Part shown: in pieces, positions 24,541 to 34,500 of the stretch
Layout: each line of letters opens with the position of its first letter
Position numbering within the stretch: position 1 is the stretch's first letter
NCBI RefSeq assembly: GCF_031877795.1
Contig: NC_133933.1
Coordinates: 70,126,503-70,190,502, forward strand
DNA length: 64,000 nt
Reading direction: 5' to 3'
Source: Strix aluco
Lineage: Eukaryota > Chordata > Aves > Strigiformes > Strigidae
Program-made: the position numbers and the translations under genes
Notes under the pieces: model-generated
What the model was told of the DNA's origin: nothing
The model's input: the letters and a program-made list of their open reading frames with translations, nothing else
The model's database searches: none

Positions 24541-26299
24541 GTAAGTGCCGCCGCCCGCGGCGCCGCCGCCCCTGCCCCGGCCGGTGCGGTGCCGGCGGCG
24601 GCCCTGACGCCCCCTCTCCCCGCTCTCTCCCGCTGGCAGGAGGCGCAGGGCCAGGAGTGCGGCGGGCAGTGCCAGTGCGGCGCCGGGCCCGGCCCCACCT
24701 GCCCCGCCGGCGTCTCCCTGGTGCCCGACGGCTGCGGCTGCTGCCGCGTCTGCGCCAAGCAGCTGGGCGAGCTCTGCACCGAGCGCGACCCCTGCGACCA
24801 CCACAAGGGGCTCTTCTGCGACTTCGGCTCCCCTGCCAACCGCAGGATCGGCGTCTGCACCGGTGAGTGGGGGCCGGGGCTGCCGCCCGCCGGGGCCACC
24901 GAGACGGGGTCCCGCCGCGCAGGGGGTGAGGGAAGGGGGAGGCCGGAGCTCCGGCCCGCCTCACCCTCCGCCTCCCGCCCCTCGCAGCTCGGGACGGCGC
25001 CCCGTGTGTCTTCGGCGGGATGGTGTACCGGAGCGGCGAGTCCTTCCAGAGCAGCTGCAAGTACCAGTGCACCTGCCTGGACGGGGCGGTGGGCTGCGTG
25101 CCCCTCTGCAGCATGGACGTCCGCCTGCCCAGCCCCGACTGCCCCTACCCGCGCCGGGTGAAGCTTCCCGGGAAGTGCTGCGAGGAGTGGGTCTGCGACG
25201 AGGCCAAAGAGCAGACCGCCGTGGGACCCGCCCTCGCTGGTGAGGGGGGTCCCTCTGCGGACGGGAGCCTAGGGGGAAGGGGCACCCTGCGCGGAGGTCA
25301 AAGGCGGTGGGGCGGGTTGACACGGGGCACCCTGGCAGCTGGAGCGCTGCAGTAAGTGGAGTCACTCCACAGATAAGCGTGGCTGCCTCAGTTTCTCGGG
25401 AAAGGGAAGAGTGCCTTTAGCAGGTCAGGCAGTGGCCTCATCTCGGTTGTCTGTCTCCTGCAGCTTACAGACTGGAAGACACTTACGGTCCGGACCCAAC
25501 AATGATGCGTGCCAACTGCCTGGTGCAGACCACGGAATGGAGTGCTTGCTCCAAGACCTGTGGCATGGGCATCTCGACCAGGGTCACCAACGATAATGCC
25601 TTCTGCAGGCTGGAGAAACAGAGTAGACTCTGCATGGTCAGACCTTGTGAAGCCGACCTGGAGGAGAACATCAAGGTAAATAATCTTATCTTTACGTACA
25701 ATCTACTAGGATGCTTCCATCCACTAGCAAAAACCCAGTGTCTTACCAAAAATTGTGCAGTTCTGACAGGCAGTCAGTTTCAAGTGGTGTACCTTGAAAT
25801 CTGAGTTTTGCCTTAGTGGTGAATAGTTCACAATTAAATGTCCTTAACTTTCTCTCGTGCCGTATTATGGCACTATGTAAGACACTCTTGTCTAATGAAA
25901 ATATAACAAGGATTAGCCTGTCTGCTTGCCCTTAGCTTGCAAGCTTAGTGCTGTGTGAAAGCCTGCCTTCTAAACGTTTTGTATTCACTTATATCCTAAC
26001 AGAAAGGCAAAAAGTGCATTCGCACCCCCAAAATCTCCAAGCCCATCAAGTTTGAGCTGTCTGGCTGCACCAGCGTGAAGACCTACAGAGCTAAGTTCTG
26101 TGGTGTCTGCACTGACGGGCGCTGCTGCACACCCCACAGAACAGCCACCCTCCCCGTGGAGTTCAAGTGCCCTGATGGGGAGATCATGAAAAGGAAAATG
26201 ATGTTCATCAAGACCTGCGCGTGCCACTACAACTGCCCTGGAGACAATGACATCTTTGAGTCTCTGTACTACAGAAAGATGTATGGAGACATGGCATAA
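24490..26299 (+). CDS. CCN2: CCN2 / connective tissue growth factor, complete, five coding exons
   Basis: Secreted cysteine-rich matricellular protein that modulates TGF-beta, BMP, integrin and heparan-sulphate signalling in the extracellular matrix. Coding exons are 24490-24540, 24640-24862, 24988-25239, 25464-25675 and 26003-26299, all with GT-AG introns. They join to 1035 nt (344 aa plus TAA); human CCN2 is 349 aa. Seen in order: hydrophobic signal peptide (about residues 1-19), IGFBP module (24-91) with GCGCCRVC at 48-55, VWC module (98-161), TSP1 module with WSACSKTCG at 200-208, and a C-terminal cystine-knot module (about 252-326). The start has G at -3 and +4 and no upstream ATG in the predicted leader, so it is secure. 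Each module sits on its own exon, as in all CCN genes. The hinge between VWC and TSP1 (about 165-190) is the least conserved part. Expected regulation is by YAP/TAZ-TEAD, SMAD and SRF. Identification is essentially certain; only the exact signal cleavage site is inferred. Confidence 0.98.
24640..24862 (+). CDS. CCN2: CCN2 coding exon 2 (IGFBP module)
   Basis: 223 nt, encoding residues 18-91 plus one base of codon 92. It holds 12 cysteines including the GCGCC signature of IGFBP modules. The donor is GTGAGT at 24863. The length equals the exon 2 length I recall for mammalian CCN2. Confidence 0.96.
24988..25239 (+). CDS. CCN2: CCN2 coding exon 3 (VWC module)
   Basis: 252 nt, encoding residues 92-175 plus one base of codon 176. 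It is a von Willebrand type C module with CxCxC-type and CCxxWVC spacing, the part associated with TGF-beta/BMP binding. The exon ends in the short, poorly conserved hinge ([12 protein letters not shown]), and the donor is GTGAGG at 25240. Confidence 0.96.
25464..25675 (+). CDS. CCN2: CCN2 coding exon 4 (TSP1 module)
   Basis: 212 nt, encoding residues 176-246. It holds the thrombospondin type 1 signature WSACSKTCG followed by the expected arginine/cysteine spacing. The acceptor CTGCAG lies at 25458-25463 and the donor GTAAAT at 25676. Unlike exons 1-3 it lies outside the densest part of the CpG island. Confidence 0.96.
26003..26299 (+). CDS. CCN2: CCN2 coding exon 5 (cystine-knot C-terminal module)
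   Basis: 297 nt, encoding residues 247-344 and ending in TAA at 26297-26299. It is the CT cystine-knot module with GVCTDGRCC and the run of cysteines before the stop that form the knot; it binds heparan sulphate and integrins. It is preceded by the acceptor AACAG and is almost invariant among vertebrates as far as I recall. Confidence 0.97.
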   Translation, partial: KGKKCIRTPKISKPIKFELSGCTSVKTYRAKFCGVCTDGRCCTPHRTATLPVEFKCPDGEIMKRKMMFIKTCACHYNCPGDNDIFESLYYRKMYGDMA

Positions 26300-27335
26300 A
26301 GCCAGAAGGAGACGCTAACTAGATTCTCAACTTGAACTGATTTGCATCTCATTTTGTAAACATGATTCAATAGCACAAGGTATTTAAATCAGTTTTTTTT
26401 TTTTTTAATTTCAACAAACTGCTCCATGAGACTTAAGACAATTTTTCTACTGACCCCAAATGGTGGTTTGAAGAAGAAGGTAAAACGGACAGTGGGACCA
26501 CAGCAAGACACAGCTTCAGAACACGTTCATGAGGTGGCGTGAAGGGGTTAAGGGAAATAGGCAGGAAAAACAAGTTCAAGCAAATGTTCCCTTAATGTGG
26601 TACAGCCTGCTTCATCTAGTAGTGCAATTGAGAAGGAGACCCTTAGCATGTTTGCTGGCGCTGGTTTAGTGACAGCAACAGCTGGGATGCAAACCCTCAC
26701 CCAGCAAAGTGCTGAGTAGAAGGTGTTCTGTTAGTCAGGACAGTAATGTTTCAGCTCTGACGCTCTGATTCATATGGCTTGGTCAACAAGAATCAGAATC
26801 ATGTCTATTAGACTGGACAGCTTGTGGCAGTTAATTTACCTGTAACAAGCTACTTTTTATTAATATTGTAAATACTGTGTGTATATATATTTGTACAGTT
26901 ATCTAAATTAATTTAAAGTTTTGTGCCTTTGTTTAATGCTTTGAAATTTCAATGATAGCCTTCTGTTTTGGAACAAGATAGGTAGGATTTAAAGCTTGTT
27001 TGACAATGCATTCAAAGCATGAAATAGATACTCTAGTGGAAATTGTTCAGATGGGGCCAAACAGTGAGTTGACATCAAGATGGAGATTGTTAGGGTTGAG
27101 GTGTCTGTATCCTTACAAAGCATTCATCTGGCAAAATACATTTACTTTCACTTTATTGGACAAGTGGCTTTAAGAAAAACGTCTCTTCTGTAGCTCATCA
27201 GTCTTTCCACTTGAGCATTTGTTTCTTTCTTTGACTATGGCTCTTTTTGGACAGTTTATTTGTTGAGAAGTGTGACCAAAAGTTACATGTTTGCACCTTT
27301 CTAGTTGAAAATAAAGTATTTATATTTTTTATATA
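26300..27335 (+). other. CCN2: CCN2 3' UTR
   Basis: About 1.03 kb of AT-rich sequence from the stop codon to just past the poly(A) signal. Two stretches look strongly conserved with the mammalian 3' UTR as I recall it: around 26868-26945 (a TGTAAATACTGTG-like segment, a TA-rich run, then GTACAGTTATCTAA) and the last ~65 nt before the poly(A) signal (GTGACCAAAAGTTACATG). CCN2 mRNA is known to be short-lived and controlled through its 3' UTR. A T-run at 26392-26406 lies shortly after the stop. Confidence 0.9.
27310..27315 (+). terminator. CCN2: CCN2 poly(A) signal AATAAA
   Basis: Canonical AATAAA followed within 40 nt by a T-rich stretch. It lies at the end of the conserved 3' UTR block, so cleavage is expected near 27330-27340. 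Confidence 0.9.
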
Positions 27336-27857
27336 AATGGCTTGGTATTTCATTTACCTTTAGTTTTCACTATTACTTTACATATTCCTAAAAGGGCTTG
27401 GCTTTGCACTAGGTGAAAATCAAGTAATGTGTGGTTGGGTGTTTTGTCCAGAAGCACATACACTTATGAATAAGCTAATGATTTGTGGCTACTTATTCTA
27501 TTACTAGTGACCAACTGTAGTTCGTTACTCTTCTGAATTCAGAATAGAATGCAGGGCCAGGCTTGCTTTGCCCAGCCTGGTATTGTATTAGAAAGTGCAG
27601 CAGGTTCCTCTTGTATCACATGTGGTGGCTTTAAAATGAGCCAGCTGGTCACCATAGTATTCAACTCCTGCTGTAATACTCTGTGCAACGTGCTTAATTT
27701 CACTGAAGTATTCCACTGGTTAAGATTTGTTTTCAAGTAAGGCAAGGAAAATGTTTTTAAAATGTCTGCATTGGGTGTCTCCTGACTCTAGAGTCAAATC
27801 CAGAATTCCAAGATTTAGTAAAATTCTCAGTGGAGAGCTAGTGAGTTGTATCATAAA

Positions 27858-27950
27858 AATCACAGAATAATACAGGTCATAAGGGGCCTCTTAAGATCTT
27901 CTGATTTAACCTTCATGCAGAGTAGGGCTAGCTTAGATGTGGTTTCACTT
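27858..27950 (-). mobile_element. Old CR1 3' fragment
   Basis: Degenerate version of the CR1 3' end: a single CACAGAAT, a GGTCATAAGGGGCCTC-like core and a decayed AGTAGGGCTAGCTTAG segment. More diverged than the copies at 16.4 and 53.7 kb. Confidence 0.65.
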
Positions 27951-27971
27951 GAATTAAGACCTTAGTACGGA

Positions 27972-28075
27972 ATGGTAGACAGAGCACTGAACTCAGATGG
28001 CAAATACCTGAGTTATCTTCCTACTTGATGTCAGGGCAAGTCATTTTACATGACAGTTCTGTCTGTAAAGAGTCC
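27972..28075 (+). mobile_element. MIR-like SINE (5'/core part)
   Basis: Reads GTAGACAGAGCACTGAACTC, then a CTGAGTT segment and GGGCAAGTCATTTTACATGA. These are the order and content of the 5' half of the MIR consensus (GAAAGAGCACTGGACT ... GGGCAAGTCACTTAACCTC). Heavily mutated, as expected of an element predating the bird/mammal split. Confidence 0.65.
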
Positions 28076-31000
28076 ATTGATTCAAACTCTTGCAGGCCCA
28101 CAGAGGGGAAGTGTTGTAAGAGCTACACATTTTGATAATGGTCCAAACATTCTTCTCAGATAAGCAAAAAACAGTAGGACAGTTGTGAGTCACTTGCCTC
28201 ATCCCCCTAAAGCTAAAAGGAAAGCCTCCGTCCTGGGCTAGGTCCTACATTAATAACAGACTTTTTTTTGTCCCTTTATTAAGATGAGGGGATTCTCTGA
28301 ATTTAAAATTAACCTTTGCACTAGAAGCATTAGTTCTTGTTTTCAGAAAAAACACATACTCTCCAACAAGAATCCTTTTCAGGCAAACAAGTTCAATCTG
28401 GAATTTCCTGGTGGTGAAAGCGTGTTAGCTTACAAAAATGTCCATCCTTCCTGAGCACCTTCCAATCCCATTGATTTCAGCTAGCATTTAGCAGCGAATC
28501 AGTGTAACACCAGCTTTGCCTAATGGTAGACAGCAGAGCCCTAAACTAATGGGAAGTCAATGGGAGTTTTGCCAGTGGCCTCACCAGGCTTTGCACAAGG
28601 CCATAGAAGCATTTCCCCTTCCTCTAAAAAATACGAGGAATTCTCCTGGCATGAGAAAGTGGCTTTCTGTGTCCCATATGAAATAGTTTTGGGTAGCCTC
28701 TGGCTCTTATACTCCCTGAGACTTTCCAGCATTTTTTCTCTCTCTATTTTTTTTTTTTTCCAGGTTATGAATATGATGCAGCCATTCAGTTCACCCGGGA
28801 AACACTTCAAACGCTCATACAACCACAAGGACTGGTTGTCTGACCGCTACTGTGGCTCCACCCCCAAATAACAAGAAAACTGTCATTTCTAGTTCCAGCA
28901 AGGACAGGACGTACATGGAATTCATTCGCAGCCATCAGTATAGAAGCTCTCAGCATCAGAACAGAAAGCACAATGTACCTGGCAGGTTGGGATTAATGCC
29001 CCTAAGAGATGGGTTGTTTATGATGCTGCTCAAGCCTGTTCATTAACAGCTCTGTCCTGCGTTCTTTTGCAAATTGATATCAGACATTATAATGAATGGC
29101 CATTCTTTGTCACATCGACCTCTTGAGCCTCATCACCAGCTCATGTGATTCACTCGGGTTCCAGTCCCAGTCCTCTGCGGCGTGGGCTGTATCTCAGACA
29201 CCTGAGCTGCACAGCGCAGCGGCCTCCCCGGGCACTGTCCACCAGCTGTGTCTGGCAAGGCGAGGCTGCAGGGCCAGAGAGCAGCAGCAGGGCTCTAGTT
29301 TAGGAAGGGCCATCTGTACTTAAGCATCCATGAAGGGGCTCCCCCAAAACAGCTCGGGACCACGACCTTTGCTCCTTTGCCTGGTAATGCGGTGGTGCAG
29401 CTGCCTTGCCTGCCATCTGACAAATGATCACACTGCTTCGCAGGCCAGCGGAGAAGGACGGAAGAGGCCTCCTGTCAGAATATTTTAATGGTGGTTTGCT
29501 GTTGCCACTGTGAATTACAATAAGGAAGGATGCTACACATGCAAATCTGTTTAACAAGTTGTTACTCTCCCCTGAGCATATCAAGGATCATAAATCTCAG
29601 CTATCACTCATTATAATGATTTGCACTCCTATTTTTTTCCAGGAACACATGTAGTCTTCTGACAGAAGCCTGCATTTTATACCATTTCGAAGGTGTTAGA
29701 CCTCTGAAAGTTTTATCTCTGAAGGTAAAGAAATTTAAATGCTTTGTTGTAAGGTCTCCCAGAGGTGTGGGTAGGCGTCATACTGTTTGTAAGACTTTGT
29801 TTCAAAGGTATCCTGGGAAAAAAGAGCCCTTGTGTGGAATTTGTGGCATCTTAAATGATGGTTAAAATGTGGGCCTTTCAACCGTAAAGATATTTCCTGA
29901 TTTCATTCTTTGTGCCTAAGACGCATAGATGCAAGAATAAAAACTTGACTTCAAAAGTCCAAAGTCCCTCATATGGGATAGAACATTGGTTCACATTCCT
30001 TCCAGAAATTGTTTTGGATGTTTGCTTTTGGATGTTTGCATCCTCAGAAAATTGTGCTGGTTTGCTACTGTACTTTTAAAATCTTTTATTCATATATGAA
30101 AGTATATTCATTCAAATGACTAGCTCCTTAAAATGAATCTCCAGCAATATTAATAATACAGTTGGTAAAGGACCACTGTAAAGTCAATACTAATTTAATA
30201 AATGTTACTCAATTAATCATTAAACAGGAATTCAGGGTGGCTGGAGACCAGAGTATCAAATAATTTGTGAAATAACTCTAAGCCATTGTACTTCAGATTT
30301 TTGTACCATAACACTTTTGCATGGATTTGCAGCTTAGCTTTCTAACACAATACAGATGTGAACAACAGACACGGATTATAGCCCTTTCATATGAAATAGG
30401 CTCTACTCTCCAGATGGAAATTTGTCAGATTCCTCAGAGCTAAGAAACATCCAAAAGACACTAGTTAAGAAACTCTTCAAGAATGAGCCACTTTTAATGA
30501 TCCGTAACCACACAGGAACAAATAAGTCTTTGAACAGTATCCAGTTGTTTGTCTCACAAAGACAAGGGACTCAGCTGAGAAAACTGTCTTTTGGACACCT
30601 CTAGAAATAGCATACTCTTAACTAGATCATCTGTAGTTTTTTCATGTAGCATAGCTTTTTCAGACATCACACTTGAAGAAAACCCTTGTACCATTACACT
30701 GAAAAGGACATTAAATGTAAGAAGGAATAGTAATATTCTTACCTAAACTTATAATAAATTAACCATTCTGACCTTGCATCCTACCACCAAAAACCTCAGT
30801 TCTTTAAAAACAGTGCTTAAATGTGGCTTTAACTGATGTTATAGTCTGCCTACATATGGAAGTAGTTAGCAAGGAGAAGCTGGGATGAAATACCAGTGTA
30901 AGGCTTTGCCCAAAACCCAAGAAGAATCCGAGAGAGGAAGTAGCTCAGTTAACTTATTTTTCCTCTCATTTTCCACTTTTTTCCTCCCTGCAGTTCCTTT

Positions 31001-32841
31001 GATTCATGCCCATAAATGGACATACCAGAAGCCACCACATTCTCACAGTGTTTTTCAGCCTGCCTGGAACCAGGAAATACCAGGAATTTCTGCAAGGAAC
31101 CTGTTCCCAAACTGTACTAAAGCCTTCAACGCATTTAACGTTTGAACAGAGTTTAGAAGCATGACTAAGGTCCCATCTCCACTGCACGATCCAGCGTTGC
31201 TCTTGTGTCGGAGGACAACTGCTTGCAGTCATGACTGCTATCCCTGGCCATTTCAGCTCTTCTCTGCACAGGTCTGAGCCCACACCCGCAGAGCAGTGAG
31301 GTTAGGACGATTCTGAAAAGTCCTCCCCGAAACCTCTGGCTGCATATTGTGGCAGCATTCCTCAGCTCCTGCCTGTTAGTGGGACAGTGCCAAATGCAGG
31401 AGTATTTACGCTTGCTTAATGGTAAGTAAATCCAACCCTAATAGTAGTATAATAGCGTTTATGCTGTGAGGAACAAAGCATTTTACAGCCTCGCGAGCAG
31501 GACGAAAAGGTTGCTATGGTGGTACTGCAGTGTAAACACAATCCAGTGGTGCCTCCATTCATTACTCAGCCCCATTAATTGGGCCACTGAAAGAAATGCA
31601 CAATCCAAAGAAATGTTTGTTGGTTTAAATTAGTCTTATTAAAAGCAGGTATTTAACAGCTTTCAGCAGCTACGAAGTATGTTTTCCTGCTCCCAAGCTA
31701 AATGCTAAGAACCAGCTTTTCAGCCAGTTTTCAGGACTTAGGTCAGCCTAGCTAATTGACATAACTGCAGTCACACTGGTTTAGACCACCTGTGGCCCAA
31801 AGTCCTGAGGCTGCACAATGTTAGGGGAACTGCACAGGGCTGTGTGCCTGGGAGGGCTTCTGAGAGGACACAGGCTGGCTCCTGTGGCATTTGCTGGCAA
31901 TAAGCACTTGCAGAAGCACAAATTGCTCAAGAAAGTATTCCGTGAACAGCTAAAAGTACAATCTACTGGAGTAGTGATAAACCAGTGTATCTGGTAAATG
32001 AATGTGATGGACAAGAAGGAACTTGCATTGTCTTAAACCTCTGGCTTTGGTTACATCACATGCACCAAGCTATTTGCTGATCCAAGAACAGCTATGGCCC
32101 AGCCAACATCTGTAACGGTGCTCTACTATCACACAGCTCCAGTCCCAGGTGAAGACCCTCGCAGGAGGAGAGGATTCATAAAACAACAGAAAACAGATCA
32201 GCTAAACAGCTGACCATCCCTCTGGGGTTCAGCTTCACAGCCAACAAGAGCAAGACAGAAGGATAATACTGTGCAAAATTTGCACCTTCTTATCTGTGAA
32301 TCAAGAGCAAGTGAGAAATGCGTATTTGATGAAAAGCATGAGAATAATTGAGGACCACGACATGCTGTAAAGCCAGGGAGTAAAAGTATATGGTCTTGCT
32401 GAGAAAATAGTTATTTTCACAAATTTCCAATTTCTGCCACCCTAAGGAAGGTGAGTGTTAGAATTCATTGATCTCAGTGGAAAAGAGCATTTGTTTTGAC
32501 TTAATTCTCAAGAACACCATGTATGCAAGAGAGCAGCTATGCAGAGCAATGGAAATACGTAAAGTCATATTTGGCCTTTTCTACTTACATATATTGTTCT
32601 AATTCTAGGCTTGTAATGAGATAAAAAAGTCCAAGGTCAATAAGCTGATTAAGATTCTGAAATCTAATGTGGTAGGAGTTAATGAAGAAGGCCAGCTCAT
32701 CTTATCTTGGGAGCTGCCATAAGTGTCTCTCCATGGGTTTTCCCATCAGCATCATAGCTGTAGCTGCCCATCTGGGGGAATCTGCTCAACTGAGGTTTTT
32801 CTTCTGTGTGTGACTCCAAAGATTTTTATAAGGTGGAATAT

Positions 32842-32904
32842 ATGAAATGAAATGAAATGAAATGAAATGAAATGAAATGAAATGAAATGAAATGAAATGA
32901 AATG
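32842..32904 (+). repeat. (GAAAT)n pentanucleotide microsatellite
   Basis: 63 bp, about 12.6 perfect copies of ATGAA/GAAAT. Length is probably polymorphic. Confidence 0.97.
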
Positions 32905-33328
32905 TTATGTTTCTTTCCTTCCATTAATCCTTCCAGCCACAGCTCCATAGCCAATAAGTGGCCACTTCAGAAAGCACTACATAGATCAGAACATGTGCCA
33001 GCCAGTCAACCCAAATGGATCCCAGCATTTCTAATGCCTACAAGAAGCCACCTGGGATCAGCATTACAAGGGAAGACAACATCTGGCTTTGCTTGCTGTG
33101 TTACAGTCTCAGCACTGCTGCTCGTCCTGATGTTCCATAGCAGTAATAAACAACACTGTAGAAGTACCATCTTATTTTACAGTTACTTGATTAGATACCC
33201 AACAAAATTCTGTTAGTGAAGAATTGGCAATGTTACCCACCTTCACTTAACAGCCAGAGTACCTGACTCCTAGAGCTAGTCAACGTGGGATACATCTAGT
33301 GTGAGGAGATCCTGTAAGGTCCAACCTT

Positions 33329-33357
33329 ACACACACACACACGCCCGCCCGCACGCA
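33329..33357 (+). repeat. Short (AC)n with (CCCG)n end
   Basis: About 16 bp of alternating AC followed by CGCCCGCCCGCACGC. Confidence 0.8.
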
Positions 33358-34307
33358 AACATTCCCATCAGAGCTTTCTGTATTATGTAGTTATTCTCAT
33401 GAGGCTGCAGTTGCAATATGAATGTGTCATCTTATACAATATTCCACTCTGCAAATGCGAGTATGCCCATCTTACCCTTTGAAAAACTCTGTAAAACTGG
33501 GATTAGTTCTCTGACTTCTGCAAGTATATAAAGAGCATGGCAAAGCTTGGAAGTACAGCCAGCCTTTGGAGTGCAAGGACTCGCTGGGTAAAAACTTGCT
33601 TTCTGTATGAAGAATTAATAGACTTTCTACATGCAAAAATCAAGCAAGATTCTTTGATGCTTAAGAGTGCTTTAATTTCATACAGTTGAAAAGCAAATTA
33701 GAGACTATGTAATGTTTTCTTTGGCTCCTGCACGGCATTCTCCACAGACCTTATCACAAAACAATTTAGAAACAATATGTATATTTGCTAGGAACCACAC
33801 ACAGGCGTATATGATGGCCCTTTCAACAAAAGTCAGCCAAACAAGCAACTGTAATGCTGGCTGATAAGATCTCCTTGTGCTGTATGATGACTGGTGATTG
33901 AGAGAGGCAACAGGTTCTTGTTCCAAATAGTTAACACTTTTGCCCAAGATCTTTCTAAGATTACTTATTAGACTTCGTTAAGCCAGCCTTTGAATTTGTT
34001 TGTGCTTTGTATATCCGTACCAGGACAACCTGTGGGCTTAGTAGGATTGCACAGAAACAGTTTCCTTCAGTCAGAAAATAACGAATTGTGCACTGGCACC
34101 TGCATTTTGTCTGCTTCTCCAAAACAAGGAGGAGGAAAAAGTCCGGTCTGCTGTTTCATTTCATGAGTGCATTTAGATTAAAATCGCTTTTTTGATGAGG
34201 CACTTTTGGAGCACGTCATTTCTGTTATATGATGCTGTTAATAAATGGTGTAGGAAGCACGGCATTATATTCCAATATTTACCACTTAATACACCTGAGC
34301 CAGTACC

Positions 34308-34500
34308 AGAGTAGCGCCTCCCGAGGGGGCAGGCAGCGGCGGCGGCGGGGCTGAGGGGCTCAGCGCTGCGCTGCGCTGAGCCCTGGCGCTGCGCCCTGCG
34401 GCTGCGCCCGCGGCCGAGCCCGGGCTCTTGCGCTGCATCACGCTGACACCGTGTGGCGGCTCCGCTGTGGCGGCCCCGGCAGCCGCCTCGGGCTCCAGGT
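34308..34500. promoter_or_regulatory. Isolated CpG islet in CCN2-ENPP1 intergenic DNA
   Basis: About 190 bp of very GC-rich sequence with roughly 28 CpG dinucleotides, surrounded by AT-rich DNA. It contains an 11-bp-arm hairpin at 34356-34383. Donor-like sequences sit at both edges: CAG/GTACAA on + at 34498 and CTCAG/GTGTAT on - near 34296. No protein family is recognisable in its frames. It is most likely an unannotated promoter or enhancer CpG island. Confidence 0.6.
34356..34383. repeat. GC-rich inverted repeat (11-bp arms, 6-nt loop)
   Basis: GGGCTCAGCGC and GCGCTGAGCCC are perfect reverse complements separated by TGCGCT, inside the CpG islet. Confidence 0.85.

Larger units (their letters stand above)
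23650..25270. promoter_or_regulatory. CpG island over the CCN2 promoter and exons 1-3
   Basis: Base composition switches sharply from AT-rich to very GC- and CpG-rich at about 23670 and returns to ordinary composition after about 25260. It covers the promoter, leader, exons 1-3 and two short introns. It creates many long but spurious open frames on both strands. Confidence 0.92.

Noticed and set aside
23558-25365. Many long open frames (60-193 codons) antisense or out of frame to CCN2
   Set aside because: CpG-island composition depletes stop codons. Only the + strand spliced frame shows conserved CCN2 modules.
32842-32904. CRISPR-like array
   Set aside because: Contiguous 5-bp microsatellite without spacers, in a vertebrate genome.
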